Assembly (NCBI GenBank): GCA_002386585.1
Contig: DGIZ01000022.1
Location: 443-40,006, forward strand
Reading direction: 5' to 3'
Source: Brevundimonas sp. UBA4609
GTDB taxonomy: Bacteria > Pseudomonadota > Alphaproteobacteria > Caulobacterales > Caulobacteraceae
DNA length: 39,564 nt
Shown here: positions 1 to 9,816 of the stretch, piece by piece
Layout of the letters: each line of letters starts with the position of its first letter
Numbering within the stretch: the first letter of the stretch is position 1
Made by a program: the position numbers and the translations under genes
The notes under the pieces: generated by a model
What the model saw: the letters and a program-made list of their open reading frames with translations, nothing else
What the model was told of the DNA's origin: nothing
Database searches by the model: none

Positions 1-1443
<1,443 letters not shown>

Positions 1444-1512
1444 TCACGAATCCTTGTTGGGGCGTTCGCCTAACCGTGTGTCATCATGTTGTTAACCTTT
1501 TGGGCAACGCAG

Positions 1513-1641
1513 ATGGCAGGCGAGATTCTCTACTTTCTGCACCGGCATTTCCGCCTGGTGTTTCTGGTCGGCGCGACGGTCGGCGTGATGACTCTCGGCC
1601 TGATCTTTCGCAGCCTTCTGCGTCTTCTGTTCAGCGCTTAG
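1513..1641 (+). CDS. Possible 42-residue single-span membrane peptide
   Basis: A short ATG-to-TAG frame of 42 residues, 70 bases after pyrG on the same strand. It reads MAGEILYFLHRHFRLVFLVG and then a second hydrophobic stretch, giving one likely membrane helix at about residues 14-32 between basic residues (H10, R11, R14 before; R33, R37 after), as in real small membrane proteins. The sequence before the ATG (gggcaacgcag) is only a weak ribosome binding site. I do not recognise a family. It ends 5 bases before the convergent LamG-type gene. It could be a chance frame in the pyrG 3' region. The in-frame hydrophobic design and tight fit between two genes are the only arguments for it. Confidence 0.4.
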   Translation: MAGEILYFLHRHFRLVFLVGATVGVMTLGLIFRSLLRLLFSA

Positions 1642-1645
1642 ACCT

Positions 1646-2365
1646 TCAGGGGCGCGGCAGGGCGAACTGACCGGGCGTCAAGGCGGAGCGAGAGAAGGCG
1701 GCCGCCCGCACCGCGCCGTTGAAGTAGTTGACCCGATTGAACCGACATCCGATCGAGGACGCTCCGGGGCCCTGTGGCTTAAAGGCCAGCGGCGCCTCAC
1801 CTTCCAGTCGGCCGTTGACGTAGCTGCGGTAGGTCGCGCCGTCGAAGGTTTGAGCGACGTGAGCCCAGGCGCCGACGGGGTGCAATTTGTCCGGGAAGAT
1901 CAAGGTGTGATTGTAGCCGGGCCCCTTGGTGAAGGCGTCCAGACACCATTGCTCGCCGAAGACCCTGATTTCAAACAGAAAGCGGGTGCCGGGCCAGTCG
2001 GGGCCGGCGTCAGGAGGCGGGGTTTCCTGAAGATGGAACCAGCGCTGCTCATGCGCCCCGCCGTCGGGGCGAAACAGGGCTTCGAAGGTGAAGCGCGACG
2101 CTCCGGCCAGGGGATGGTTCTCGATGAAAAGAGCGTCGTCGACGCCGTCGAAGGACGTTGCCTGACCCCAGGGCGAATCCGTCAGGCGGGGGCCGCCCTC
2201 CGCCTCGACGGCGTGTCCGCCGATCTCGTCCAGCCGGTCGAAGGTCCAGAGATCAGCAGGCGAGCGGAGCGTCGCGCGACCCGGAGAGGAGGCGCACGCC
2301 GCCGTGGTCAGGGCCAGACCGCCCATCAGCGTCAGACGACGGGTCGGCAAGAGGCGCGCGCGCAT
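1646..2365 (-). CDS. LamG/concanavalin-like domain exported lipoprotein
   Basis: 239 residues. The N-terminus has a twin-arginine pair followed by a hydrophobic stretch (TRRLTLMGGLALTTAAC), which looks like a Tat-type or lipoprotein signal with a candidate lipid-attachment Cys at about residue 24. The lipobox (TAAC) is weak. The rest resembles a LamG/concanavalin A-like jelly-roll: FDGVDDALFIENH, then FTFEALFRPDGG, then a WAHVAQTFDGATYRSYVNG segment typical of this fold, which usually binds carbohydrate or glycoprotein. No catalytic residues can be assigned, so binding rather than hydrolysis is the safer guess. The start is supported by GGAG seven bases before the ATG. It faces pyrG tail-to-tail and lies downstream of the diguanylate cyclase gene, separated by a hairpin, so it is probably its own transcription unit. 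Confidence 0.75.
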   Translation of the reverse strand: MRARLLPTRRLTLMGGLALTTAACASSPGRATLRSPADLWTFDRLDEIGGHAVEAEGGPRLTDSPWGQATSFDGVDDALFIENHPLAGASRFTFEALFRPDGGAHEQRWFHLQETPPPDAGPDWPGTRFLFEIRVFGEQWCLDAFTKGPGYNHTLIFPDKLHPVGAWAHVAQTFDGATYRSYVNGRLEGEAPLAFKPQGPGASSIGCRFNRVNYFNGAVRAAAFSRSALTPGQFALPRP

Positions 2366-2420
2366 TTCGGAACTCCTATGACACCGGTGGCCATTCTGTT
2401 CGCTCTACCGGACCGGAAGG

Positions 2421-2453
2421 GCGTCGATGCGATCCTGACGGCCGCATCGACGC
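2421..2453. other. Perfect 11-bp hairpin in the gap between two minus-strand genes
   Basis: The arms gcgtcgatgcg (2421-2431) and cgcatcgacgc (2443-2453) are perfect reverse complements around an 11-base loop. The hairpin lies 80 bases past the diguanylate cyclase stop and 56 bases before the LamG-protein start. No T-tract follows on either strand, so it is not a standard intrinsic terminator. It could be an operator or an mRNA 3' structure. Confidence 0.5.
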
Positions 2454-2534
2454 GGTCAAGATCGATTCGGCTGTGATGGGCGACTCAAAGGTCGTCCGGG
2501 AGCGCTCGCGCGGAAACGGGTTTGCTGAAACCGC

Positions 2535-3593
2535 TCAGGCGGCGGCGGAAGCGACCGCCTCAGCGTTGGTGACTCGGTTGCGACCCGTCCGCTTGGAGGC
2601 GTAGAGAGCCTCGTCGGCGCGCTCCAGGAACTGGGACGCCGCCTCGCCGGAGCGGCGCAGCGCGAAGCCGACGGAAATGGTCACGGCGCCCAGGTCGTCG
2701 TTGGTCGAACGGCGGCGCAGGCTGCGTGAAGCGATCTCTTCGCGGGCGGCGTTCAGCGCGGCCTCGATCGCGCCCGCCGTCTCGCGCGGGAAGATGACGG
2801 CGAATTCTTCGCCGCCATAGCGGGCGGCGATGCGGGGCGCCCGCGCGATGCGGCCCAGGACGCTGGCCACATAGCGCAGCACCTGATCGCCGGTCTGATG
2901 GCCCCAGGTATCGTTGAACCGCTTGAAGTGGTCGATGTCGATCAGGGCCAATCCGATCGGGGTCGCGTCGCTCTCGGCCTCGTCGCACATGCGCTGCAGT
3001 TGTTCGTCGAACGCCTTGCGGTTGGCCAGGTTGGTCAGGGCGTCGGTCATGGCGTCGCGACGGACCTGCTCCAGGTGGTCGCGCAGCTTGACGACCTCGC
3101 GATTGGAAGATTCCAGACGACGCTCCAGCGCCGAAGTATGACGACGGATTCGCCGCGTGGCGTCGCTGAGCGAGGAGACGATGACGCCCAGGCTGTCGGT
3201 GTCGGGCGCCGAGGCCATGCGGTCGGCCGCCTGGGCCAAGGTGTCGCCATAGTCGGCCTGGCTCTCGCGCGCCTTGTCGATGGCTGCGGCCACCGCCGCC
3301 AGTTCGCGGTTCAGGACGACGCCGGCGTCACGAATCTCTTCCGAGAGGCGGCTACGCGGCAGGAACTCGGCCGCCAGCATCTCGGCCGTGGTGTCGGTGA
3401 ACGGCGCGCCGCTGGACAGCAGGCGCGCCATTTCCTGGCTCAGCGGGCTGTCGGGCGCGCTGAGGTAGTGCAGCCAGAGTTCGAAATTCAACGGCGTCGG
3501 CCAGACCGCCGCCGCCTGCATGGCGTCCACCGCCCGGCGCGCCAGGGCATAGGCTTCCGGACTGCGGACCGTGGTGTCGACCTGAGTGGCCAT
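2535..3593 (-). CDS. Diguanylate cyclase (GGDEF), degenerate inhibition site
   Basis: 352 residues. Makes the second messenger c-di-GMP from two GTP. The C-terminal GGDEF domain starts near residue 183 (TDALTNLANRKAF), has the metal-binding region IDIDHFKRFND (about 218-228) and the active-site loop RYGGEEF, with GGEEF at 260-264, so the A-site is intact. The product-inhibition site RxxD, five residues before GGEEF, reads RAPR (251-254): the Asp is replaced by Arg. The first 180 residues are helical and charged, with a coiled coil at about 145-180 and no membrane segment, so the protein is cytosolic and probably dimerises through this region. AGGGG about ten bases before the ATG supports the start. 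In Caulobacterales such enzymes govern the swarmer-to-stalked switch. The specific role here is unknown. Confidence 0.92.
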   Translation of the reverse strand: MATQVDTTVRSPEAYALARRAVDAMQAAAVWPTPLNFELWLHYLSAPDSPLSQEMARLLSSGAPFTDTTAEMLAAEFLPRSRLSEEIRDAGVVLNRELAAVAAAIDKARESQADYGDTLAQAADRMASAPDTDSLGVIVSSLSDATRRIRRHTSALERRLESSNREVVKLRDHLEQVRRDAMTDALTNLANRKAFDEQLQRMCDEAESDATPIGLALIDIDHFKRFNDTWGHQTGDQVLRYVASVLGRIARAPRIAARYGGEEFAVIFPRETAGAIEAALNAAREEIASRSLRRRSTNDDLGAVTISVGFALRRSGEAASQFLERADEALYASKRTGRNRVTNAEAVASAAA

Positions 3594-3673
3594 GCCTTGA
3601 GCGCCCCTGGGAAGTTCAGGCCGGAACGTTAGCCCGGCCTTCCGTAACGCAGGGTTAAACTAGGAACTGGCCG

Positions 3674-5134
3674 TCAGTCAGCAAAAACGACCGGTCGTCG
3701 CAGGAAGGCCGGCACGTCGTCACCAAAGGCGCTGCCGCGAACAGTCTCGGCGGGTTTGGAGACAGTCTGGGCGGCGGGAGCGCGATCTTCGGATTTCTTG
3801 CGGCTGCGCGAACGGCGCGGCGCCTCGTCGGCTTGCGGCGTCGACGTCTCGGGCGCAGCGGGAATCTCGCTGACCTCGACGGCTTCGACCGGTGCGGCCT
3901 CGAGCGATTTGCGCGAGCGGCTGCGTTCGCTGCGCTCGCCGCGCCCACGGCCGCGGCTGGAGCGGCTGTCGTCGCGCGGGCGGTCTTTGATGGAGGCGAA
4001 GTCGATGTCGTCCAGCGGCAGTTCGACCGGCTCCTTCTTGATCAGCTTCAGCACCTTGTCCAACGACTTGTCGTCGGCGGGCGTCACGATCATGAAGGCC
4101 TCGCCCAGGCGTCCGGCGCGCCCGGTGCGGCCGATGCGGTGGACATAGTCGTCGGCGTGGTGCGGAACGTCATAGTTGAAGACGTGGCTGACGGCCGGGA
4201 TGTCCAGGCCGCGCGCGGCGACGTCGGACGCGACCAGCAGCTTCAGCTCGCCGCTGCGGAAGTCGGACAGGGTCTTCATCCGCAACGACTGGTCCAGGTC
4301 GCCGTGGATCGGCGCGGCGTTGAAGCCGTGCACCTGCAGCGACTTGGCGACGATATCGACTTCCGACTTGCGGTTGCAGAAGACGATGCCGTTCTGGACC
4401 TCGCCGCGCTCGACTAGGGCGCGCAGGGCGGTGCGCTTGGCCTTGGGGTCCGAGGTCGGCAGGCGGGTGATGTGCTGGGTGATGGTGTCGGCGGTCGTGG
4501 CCGGGCGCGCCACCTCGATCCGGGTCGGATCCTTGAGGAACTGCTGCGTCAGGCGCGTGATCTCCGGCGGCATGGTGGCCGAAAAGAACAGGGTCTGGCG
4601 GCGCGGCGGCGTCAGCTTGAAGATGCGCTCGATGTCCGGGATGAAGCCCATGTCCAGCATCCGGTCGGCTTCGTCGACCACCATCATCTCGACGCCGGTC
4701 AGCAGCATCTTGCCGCGATCGAACAGGTCCAGCAGACGGCCCGGCGTGGCGATCAGAACGTCCACGCCCTTGTTCAGGGCGGCGACCTGGTCGCCCATGG
4801 AGACGCCGCCGATCAGCAGCACCCAGTTCAGGCGGGTGCCCTTGGCGTATTTGGCGAAGCTTTCCGCCACCTGGTCGGCCAGTTCGCGGGTCGGCGCCAG
4901 CACCACGGCGCGCGGCATCCGGGCGCGAGCGCGGCCCGAGGCCAGGCGATCGACCATGGGTAGGGTGAAGGCGGCCGTCTTGCCGGTGCCGGTCTGGGCG
5001 ATGCCGAGGACGTCGCGTCCGGCCAGGGCTACCGGAATGGCTTGTTCCTGGATCGGCGTGGCGGTCGTGTAGCCGGTATCGGCGACCGCCTGAAGGGTCG
5101 TGGGCGAAAGGCCCAGCTTGGAGAATTCAGTCAT
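3674..5134 (-). CDS. rhlE: DEAD-box RNA helicase, RhlE-type
   Basis: 486 residues. An ATP-dependent RNA helicase for RNA remodelling, cold adaptation and degradosome work. All family motifs are visible: Q-motif region ATPIQEQAIP, Walker A AQTGTGKT (46-53), PTRELADQ (81-88), VDEADRML with DEAD at 154-157, SAT (185-187), ARGLDIPAV in motif V and HRIGRTGR (332-339). The tail from about residue 380 is basic and disordered, rich in Arg/Ser and Lys/Arg (SRSSRGRGRGERSERSRSR), as in RhlE proteins where it binds RNA. AGGA five bases before the ATG supports the start. It lies upstream of the diguanylate cyclase gene on the same strand with an 80-base gap, so co-transcription is possible. The symbol is by similarity of layout; other DEAD-box subgroups are less likely. 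Confidence 0.93.
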   Translation of the reverse strand: MTEFSKLGLSPTTLQAVADTGYTTATPIQEQAIPVALAGRDVLGIAQTGTGKTAAFTLPMVDRLASGRARARMPRAVVLAPTRELADQVAESFAKYAKGTRLNWVLLIGGVSMGDQVAALNKGVDVLIATPGRLLDLFDRGKMLLTGVEMMVVDEADRMLDMGFIPDIERIFKLTPPRRQTLFFSATMPPEITRLTQQFLKDPTRIEVARPATTADTITQHITRLPTSDPKAKRTALRALVERGEVQNGIVFCNRKSEVDIVAKSLQVHGFNAAPIHGDLDQSLRMKTLSDFRSGELKLLVASDVAARGLDIPAVSHVFNYDVPHHADDYVHRIGRTGRAGRLGEAFMIVTPADDKSLDKVLKLIKKEPVELPLDDIDFASIKDRPRDDSRSSRGRGRGERSERSRSRKSLEAAPVEAVEVSEIPAAPETSTPQADEAPRRSRSRKKSEDRAPAAQTVSKPAETVRGSAFGDDVPAFLRRPVVFAD

Positions 5135-5281
5135 GCAGTCCTGAAGGGACGGAGGATAGCGTTCGCAAACGCCTTCAGCTGACGGAACCGCCCCTCGTGG
5201 GCGAGCGGGCGGCGCGCATCGCCAGTCCTGTTCCGAGCCTGCGGCCGTATATGGAAGGCCCTACGCCTCAGTCAAGTATTT

Positions 5282-5294
5282 CTGTTCGGAACAG
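5282..5294. promoter_or_regulatory. 13-bp palindrome between rhlE and the secreted-protein gene
   Basis: CTGTTCGGAACAG is a perfect 6-bp inverted repeat around one base. It lies 63 bases before the ATG at 5358 and 147 bases upstream of the rhlE start, in the shared divergent promoter region (5135-5357). It may be an operator. Palindromes this short arise by chance, so confidence is low. Confidence 0.25.
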
Positions 5295-5357
5295 CCCGCT
5301 TGGCAACGGCGTTTCGGCCTGTATGGTCCCGCCTCGGGACTGGGAGAGGGACGCCGA

Positions 5358-5726
5358 ATGCGCGTAGCCGTATGGATTGCGGTGATGCTGGCTGCGCCGA
5401 CAAGCGCTTGGGCGTCCGGCGGGCGCGAGGCGGACGCCATGAGCGCAGCGTTCGGCAATACCGTCGTTTCCTATTATGCTGACGGGAACTGGGTGAAGCA
5501 CTGGTTCGACCGCGACGGCGCTTATAACGCCCTGTTTTCAGATGGGCGCCGCCTAACCGCCCGCTGGGCGCGCGAAGGCGACAAGGTGTGTCTGAACGGG
5601 ATTCGTCCGCGCATGATTCTGTCACGCTTCTGCACGCCCCTGGTCGACGCTTCAGTGGGCGAGAGCTGGCCCGGACGCGACCCTCTGGGACGCCGTGTCC
5701 GCAACGAGCTGATTGCAGGGCGGTAA
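5358..5726 (+). CDS. Small secreted protein of unknown function
   Basis: 122 residues, no family recognised. The N-terminus (MRVAVWIAVMLAAPTSAWAS) is a Sec signal peptide with predicted cleavage after AWA near residue 19, leaving a periplasmic domain of about 100 residues. Two cysteines (in KVCLNG and SRFCTP) could form a disulfide. The segment YYADGNWVKHWFDRDGAYNALFSDGRRLTARW (quoted in part: NWVKHWFDRDGAYNALFSDG) looks like a small beta-sheet domain like those in periplasmic proteins that carry DUF-type folds. The start is supported by a strong GGGAGAGGGA before the ATG. It runs convergently into topA with a shared terminator. Confidence 0.75.
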   Translation: MRVAVWIAVMLAAPTSAWASGGREADAMSAAFGNTVVSYYADGNWVKHWFDRDGAYNALFSDGRRLTARWAREGDKVCLNGIRPRMILSRFCTPLVDASVGESWPGRDPLGRRVRNELIAGR

Positions 5727-5760
5727 GAAAAACGCCCCCGTTCGTGAGAACGAGGGCGCT
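5727..5760 (-). terminator. Intrinsic terminator of topA, possibly bidirectional
   Basis: Hairpin arms gcccccgttc (about 5734-5743) and gaacgagggc (5748-5757) pair with one mismatch around gtga. On the minus strand the stem is followed by TTTTTC (5732-5727), a standard rho-independent terminator just past the topA stop. On the plus strand it follows the secreted-protein stop directly, with a weaker T-rich tail. Confidence 0.8.
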
Positions 5761-5765
5761 TCGTC

Positions 5766-8393
5766 TTATTCGGCTTCCGCAGCCTTCTTGGCGGGAGCCT
5801 TCTTTGCAGTCGGTTTCTTGGCCGCAGGCTCCTTCTTCGCCGCGGGCTTTTTCGCAGCGGCCTTCTTGGCGGGCGCCTTCTTCTTCGGCGCGGTGCCGGC
5901 CTTGGCGGCCAGCAAGGGCAGGGCGGCCTCCATCGTCATGTCCTCGGGCGCCGTGCCCTTCGGCAGGGTGGCGTTGATCTTGCCCGACTTGACGTAGGGG
6001 CCGTAGCGTCCGGCCATGACCTGAACGGCCTCGCCCGTTTCCGGGTGGGCGCCCAGCTCCTTCAGCGGCGCGGCGGCCGAGGCGCGGCCTGCACGACCCG
6101 CACGCTTTTCGGCCAGCAGGGCGACCGCGCGGTTCAGGCCGACGTCGAACACCTCCTCGATGTCCGCGACGTTGGCATAGGTGCCCGCGTGCGCCACGAA
6201 CGGGCCGTAGCGGCCCAGGCTGGCGGTGATCATCTTGCCGTCTTCGGGGTGCGGACCCACGTCGCGCGGCAGGCTGAGCAGGCGCAGCGCCTTCTCCAGA
6301 TCGATCGATGCCGGGGACCAGCCCTTGGGCAGGGACGAACGCTTGGGCTTGTCCGCATCCGGCGGCGTGGTTTCGACATAGGGGCCGAAGCGGCCGATCT
6401 TCAGGTGCACGGGCTGGCCGGTCGCCGGATCGACGCCCAGTTCGCGATCGCCGCTCTCCGCGCCGCCGTCGGCCGCGTCAGGCGAGGCCACCGGGCGGGT
6501 GTATTTGCACTCAGGATAGCGCGAGCAGCCGATGAAGGCGCCGAAGCGGCTGGTCTTCAGGCTCAGCTGTCCCTGATGGCACAGGGGGCATTCGCGCGGG
6601 TCCGAACCATCGCCCTTGTCGGGGAAGATGTGCGGGCCCAGCGCCTCGTTCAGGTGGTCCAGGATGGCCGTGGTGCGCAGTTCGCCCGCGGCCTGGGTCG
6701 CGGCGTGGAAGTCCTGCCAGAAGCGGCGCAGCAGGGCCTTCCAGTCCAGATCGCCCGCCGACACCTCGTCCAACTGGGTCTCCAGCGCGGCGGTGAAGTC
6801 GTACTCGACCCATTTGGCGAAGAACTGCTCGAGGAAGGCCGTGACCAGCCGTCCCTTGTCCTCAGGGAAGAAGCGGTTCTTGTCCATGCGGACGTATTCG
6901 CGGTCGCGCAGGGTCGTCAGGATGGAGGCGTAGGTCGACGGACGGCCGATGCCCAGTTCTTCCAGTTTCTTGACCAGGGTGGCTTCCGAGAAGCGCGGCG
7001 GCGGCTCGGTGAAGTGCTGGTCGGTGCGGATCGCCTCGACCTTGGCCTTGGCTCCTTCCTTCAGCGCAGGCAGGCGGCCGCCTTCGTCGTCCTCGTCCTC
7101 AGCGCCTTTCTGCCTGTCGTCGCGGCCTTCTTCATAGGCGGCGATGAAGCCGTCGAAGACCACGACCTGGCCGGTGGCGCGAAGGCCCGTCTGGCCGTCG
7201 GGCGTCTCGATCTCGACCGTAGTGCGGTCCAGACGCGCCGATTCCATCTGCGAGGCGATCATCCGCTTCCAGATCAGTTCGTACAGACGCTGCAGATCGC
7301 TATCGAGCCGCAGGGTGTCGGGGCTGCGCAGGATGTTGGTCGGACGAATGGCCTCGTGCGCTTCCTGGGCGTTCTTGGCCTTCGTCTTGTAGTAGCGCGG
7401 CTCGGCCGGGACATAGGCGGGGCCGAAACGCTGGCCGATGGCCTCGCGTGCCTGGGCGATGCCCTCGGGCGTCACATAGACGCCATCGGTCCGCATGTAG
7501 GTGATCAGGCCGCCCGTGTCGTCGACGCCCTCATACAGCTTCTGCGCCGCCTGCATGGTGCGCTGGGCGGTGAAACCCAGTTTGCGCGCGGCTTCCTGTT
7601 GCAGGGTCGAGGTGGTGAAGGGCGGGGCGGGGGACCGTTTGGCCGGCTTCTTCTCGACCGACTTGATGGTGAAGTCGCCGCTATGGACGGCTTCGCGCGC
7701 CGCCATGGCCATGGCCTCGGACACGATGTCCAGACGCTGGACACGCTTGCCTTCGTGCTTGACCAGGCGGGCGGTGAAGGGCGGGCTGTCCGCGATCAGA
7801 TCGGCCTCGATCGACCAGTATTCCTGAGCCTTGAACCGCTCGATCTCCATCTCGCGGTCGACGACGATGCGCAGGGCGACCGACTGGACCCGACCGGCCG
7901 AGCGCGCGCCCGGCAGCTTGCGCCACAGCACCGGCGACAGGTTGAAGCCCACCAGATAGTCCAGCGCCCGGCGCGCCAGATAGGCGTCCACCAGCTCCAT
8001 ATCCAGCTGGCGCGGGTTGGCCATGGCCTCCAGCACCGCCGACTTGGTGATGGCGTTGAAGGTGACGCGCTGGACGTCCTTGTCCTTTAGCGCCTTCTTC
8101 TTGTTCAGGATTTCCAGAACGTGCCAGCTGATCGCCTCGCCCTCGCGGTCGGGGTCGGTGGCCAGGATGACGCGGTCGGAGGCTTTCGCGGCCTCGGCGA
8201 TCTCCGACAGGCGCTTGGAGGCCTTGGCGTCGACCTCCCAGTGCATGGCGAAGTCATCGTCAGGCAGGACGGAGCCGTCCTTGGACGGCAGGTCGCGGAC
8301 GTGGCCGTAGGAAGCCAGAACCTTATAGTCCGAGCCCAGGTACTTATTGATGGTCTTGGCCTTGGCGGGGCTCTCGACGATGACGAGATTCAT
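5766..8393 (-). CDS. topA: DNA topoisomerase I (type IA)
   Basis: 875 residues. Relaxes negative supercoils by single-strand passage with a 5'-phosphotyrosine intermediate. The Toprim domain (about 1-115) carries the acidic triad in ATDPDREGE (78-86). The catalytic Tyr is Y299 in GLITYMRTDG. SAGRVQSVALRIVVDRE (165-181) and GIGRPSTYASIL (481-492) are family strings. One zinc finger has Cys 602, 605, 623 and 629, then come repeated GRFGPYV/GRYGPYV modules typical of alphaproteobacterial TopA. The last 40 or so residues are a Lys/Ala/Pro tail (KKAPAKKAAAKKPAAKK), like a histone H1 tail, encoded by a low-complexity stretch at about 5770-5890. It is preceded by dprA on the same strand, but a small plus-strand ORF and 334 bases intervene, so it has its own promoter. 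Confidence 0.97.
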   Translation of the reverse strand: MNLVIVESPAKAKTINKYLGSDYKVLASYGHVRDLPSKDGSVLPDDDFAMHWEVDAKASKRLSEIAEAAKASDRVILATDPDREGEAISWHVLEILNKKKALKDKDVQRVTFNAITKSAVLEAMANPRQLDMELVDAYLARRALDYLVGFNLSPVLWRKLPGARSAGRVQSVALRIVVDREMEIERFKAQEYWSIEADLIADSPPFTARLVKHEGKRVQRLDIVSEAMAMAAREAVHSGDFTIKSVEKKPAKRSPAPPFTTSTLQQEAARKLGFTAQRTMQAAQKLYEGVDDTGGLITYMRTDGVYVTPEGIAQAREAIGQRFGPAYVPAEPRYYKTKAKNAQEAHEAIRPTNILRSPDTLRLDSDLQRLYELIWKRMIASQMESARLDRTTVEIETPDGQTGLRATGQVVVFDGFIAAYEEGRDDRQKGAEDEDDEGGRLPALKEGAKAKVEAIRTDQHFTEPPPRFSEATLVKKLEELGIGRPSTYASILTTLRDREYVRMDKNRFFPEDKGRLVTAFLEQFFAKWVEYDFTAALETQLDEVSAGDLDWKALLRRFWQDFHAATQAAGELRTTAILDHLNEALGPHIFPDKGDGSDPRECPLCHQGQLSLKTSRFGAFIGCSRYPECKYTRPVASPDAADGGAESGDRELGVDPATGQPVHLKIGRFGPYVETTPPDADKPKRSSLPKGWSPASIDLEKALRLLSLPRDVGPHPEDGKMITASLGRYGPFVAHAGTYANVADIEEVFDVGLNRAVALLAEKRAGRAGRASAAAPLKELGAHPETGEAVQVMAGRYGPYVKSGKINATLPKGTAPEDMTMEAALPLLAAKAGTAPKKKAPAKKAAAKKPAAKKEPAAKKPTAKKAPAKKAAEAE

Positions 8394-8545
8394 GGCGCTC
8401 TATCGGGGAAAACGGGGCGCGAACGTGGTTGCGGCGGGCGCGGAAGTCAATCGGCGCGTTTAAGATGGGCAACCATTCCGGGTAACGTGAGTTTACAAGA
8501 TACCTTAAGTTGTGATCCTCTCAGACGTTCTCGGGAGGGTTGACG

Positions 8546-8731
8546 ATGAACAAGACAGCGCAGCGACGCCGAAAGGCGGCGAGCCCTGATCTGACGGACT
8601 ATCCGGTTCGCGAATACGTGGCCGCCATGGCTACGGAACTGGCTGGAATGGCCCGCTGGGACGGGGATGAGCGATTGGCCGGACTTCTTGAAAGCGCGGC
8701 GGATCTGGCCCGCCGGACGGCCCCCACCTAG
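8546..8731 (+). CDS. Small hypothetical protein, 61 residues
   Basis: 61 residues starting MNKTAQRRRKAASPDLTDYP. The N-terminus is basic; the rest (VREYVAAMATELAGMARWDG and on) forms one or two amphipathic helices. There is no signal or membrane segment. GGGAGGG ends six bases before ATG 8546, a strong ribosome binding site. An in-frame TTG at 8540 is less likely as it lies on the SD. Its TAG (8729-8731) overlaps the TAG of the convergent dprA (8728-8730) in a CTAG, so the two genes end tail-to-tail. It is divergent from topA. Function unknown; I expect a conserved Caulobacterales small protein because of its good SD and clean codon use. Confidence 0.65.
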   Translation: MNKTAQRRRKAASPDLTDYPVREYVAAMATELAGMARWDGDERLAGLLESAADLARRTAPT

Positions 8732-9816
8732 GTCGAGGCCAGACCGCCGGGCAACAGCGTCGCCCGGCCTGCGAGGTGAAGCTCCAGCAGGGCGGCGGCC
8801 GTTTCTGCAATCGATAGCCTGGCGGCGCGCGCCAGTTCGTCGCGGCCGATGGGCGTTGGCGACAGCAAGGCCTCGACGCGGTCCAGCACCGCATCGTCGA
8901 CCTGATCCGGCGATCCCGCGCCGAACGGCGAATCAGCGGGCGGTTCGCGCAGGGTCCGCAAGGACGCGAAGGCCCGCTCGATGTCCTCGATCCCTTCGCA
9001 CAGGATGGCGCCTTGCCGCAGCAGTTCGTTGGGGCCTTTGGAGCGAGGGTCCAGCGGCGATCCGGGCACGGCGAAGACATCGCGGCCCTGCTCGCCCGCC
9101 AGTCGGGCGGTGATCAGGGAGCCGGAACGGATTTCGGCCTCGACCACCACCACGCCGCGCGACAGGCCCGAGATGATGCGGTTGCGGCGTGGGAAGTCGC
9201 GCGCCTGCGCCCGCGCGCCGACGGGGCTTTCGGAGACGATGCAGCCGCGCTCGGCGATCTGGCGATACAGGTCGGCGTTGTCGGACGGATAGATGTCATC
9301 CACGCCGCCGCCCAGCACCGCGACCGTGCCTGTTTCGAGGGCGCCCAGATGGGCCGCCGCGTCGATGCCGCGCGCCAGGCCCGAGACGACGACATGACCA
9401 GCTTCGCCAAGCTGTTGGGCCAGTCCGCGCGCGATCCTTTGGCCGCCCGCCGAGGCGATGCGCGCGCCGACGATGGCCATGCAGGGCTGCTGTAGCAGCG
9501 TCGGATCGCCCAGCGTCCACAGCAGGGGAGGCGGCGGATCGACGGCGGCCAGCGCTTCGGGATAGGCGGCTTCGCCCCACAGGATCAGCCGCGCGCCGAT
9601 GCGGGCGCCGGCCTCCAGTTCGGCTTCGGCGGTTTCGGGCGCGGGGATGGAATAGCCCGTGCGTCCCCGATTGCGGATCAGGTCGGGCAGGGCGTCCAGC
9701 GCGCGCTCGGCCGAGCCGAACCGCTGCAACAGTTGGGAAAAGGCCACGGGGCCGACGCGGTCGGTCCGGGCGAGCCGGAGGCGGGCGAAACGCTCGGCCT
9801 CCGACAGGGGCGTCAC
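8728..9816 (-). CDS. dprA: DNA-processing protein DprA
   Basis: 362 residues. Binds incoming single-stranded DNA and loads RecA during natural transformation. An N-terminal helical domain comes first, then the Rossmann-like DprA fold: [11 protein letters not shown] with GAR at 117-119, [12 protein letters not shown] (145-156), [13 protein letters not shown] (208-220) and [22 protein letters not shown]. The last 60 residues or so form a winged-helix domain ([20 protein letters not shown]). The start is GTG 9816, overlapping the plsY stop by four bases (GTGA), so translation is coupled to plsY. It does not by itself show that the organism is competent, since dprA is widespread; no other competence gene is in the window. 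Confidence 0.95.
   Translation of the reverse strand: MTPLSEAERFARLRLARTDRVGPVAFSQLLQRFGSAERALDALPDLIRNRGRTGYSIPAPETAEAELEAGARIGARLILWGEAAYPEALAAVDPPPPLLWTLGDPTLLQQPCMAIVGARIASAGGQRIARGLAQQLGEAGHVVVSGLARGIDAAAHLGALETGTVAVLGGGVDDIYPSDNADLYRQIAERGCIVSESPVGARAQARDFPRRNRIISGLSRGVVVVEAEIRSGSLITARLAGEQGRDVFAVPGSPLDPRSKGPNELLRQGAILCEGIEDIERAFASLRTLREPPADSPFGAGSPDQVDDAVLDRVEALLSPTPIGRDELARAARLSIAETAAALLELHLAGRATLLPGGLAST

Noticed and set aside
6045..8090. Long open frame on the plus strand, about 680 codons, opposite topA
   Set aside because: It is the antisense shadow of topA, caused by high GC and codon bias. It has no SD, no recognisable domain and Arg/Val/Gly-rich composition, while topA has full motifs.
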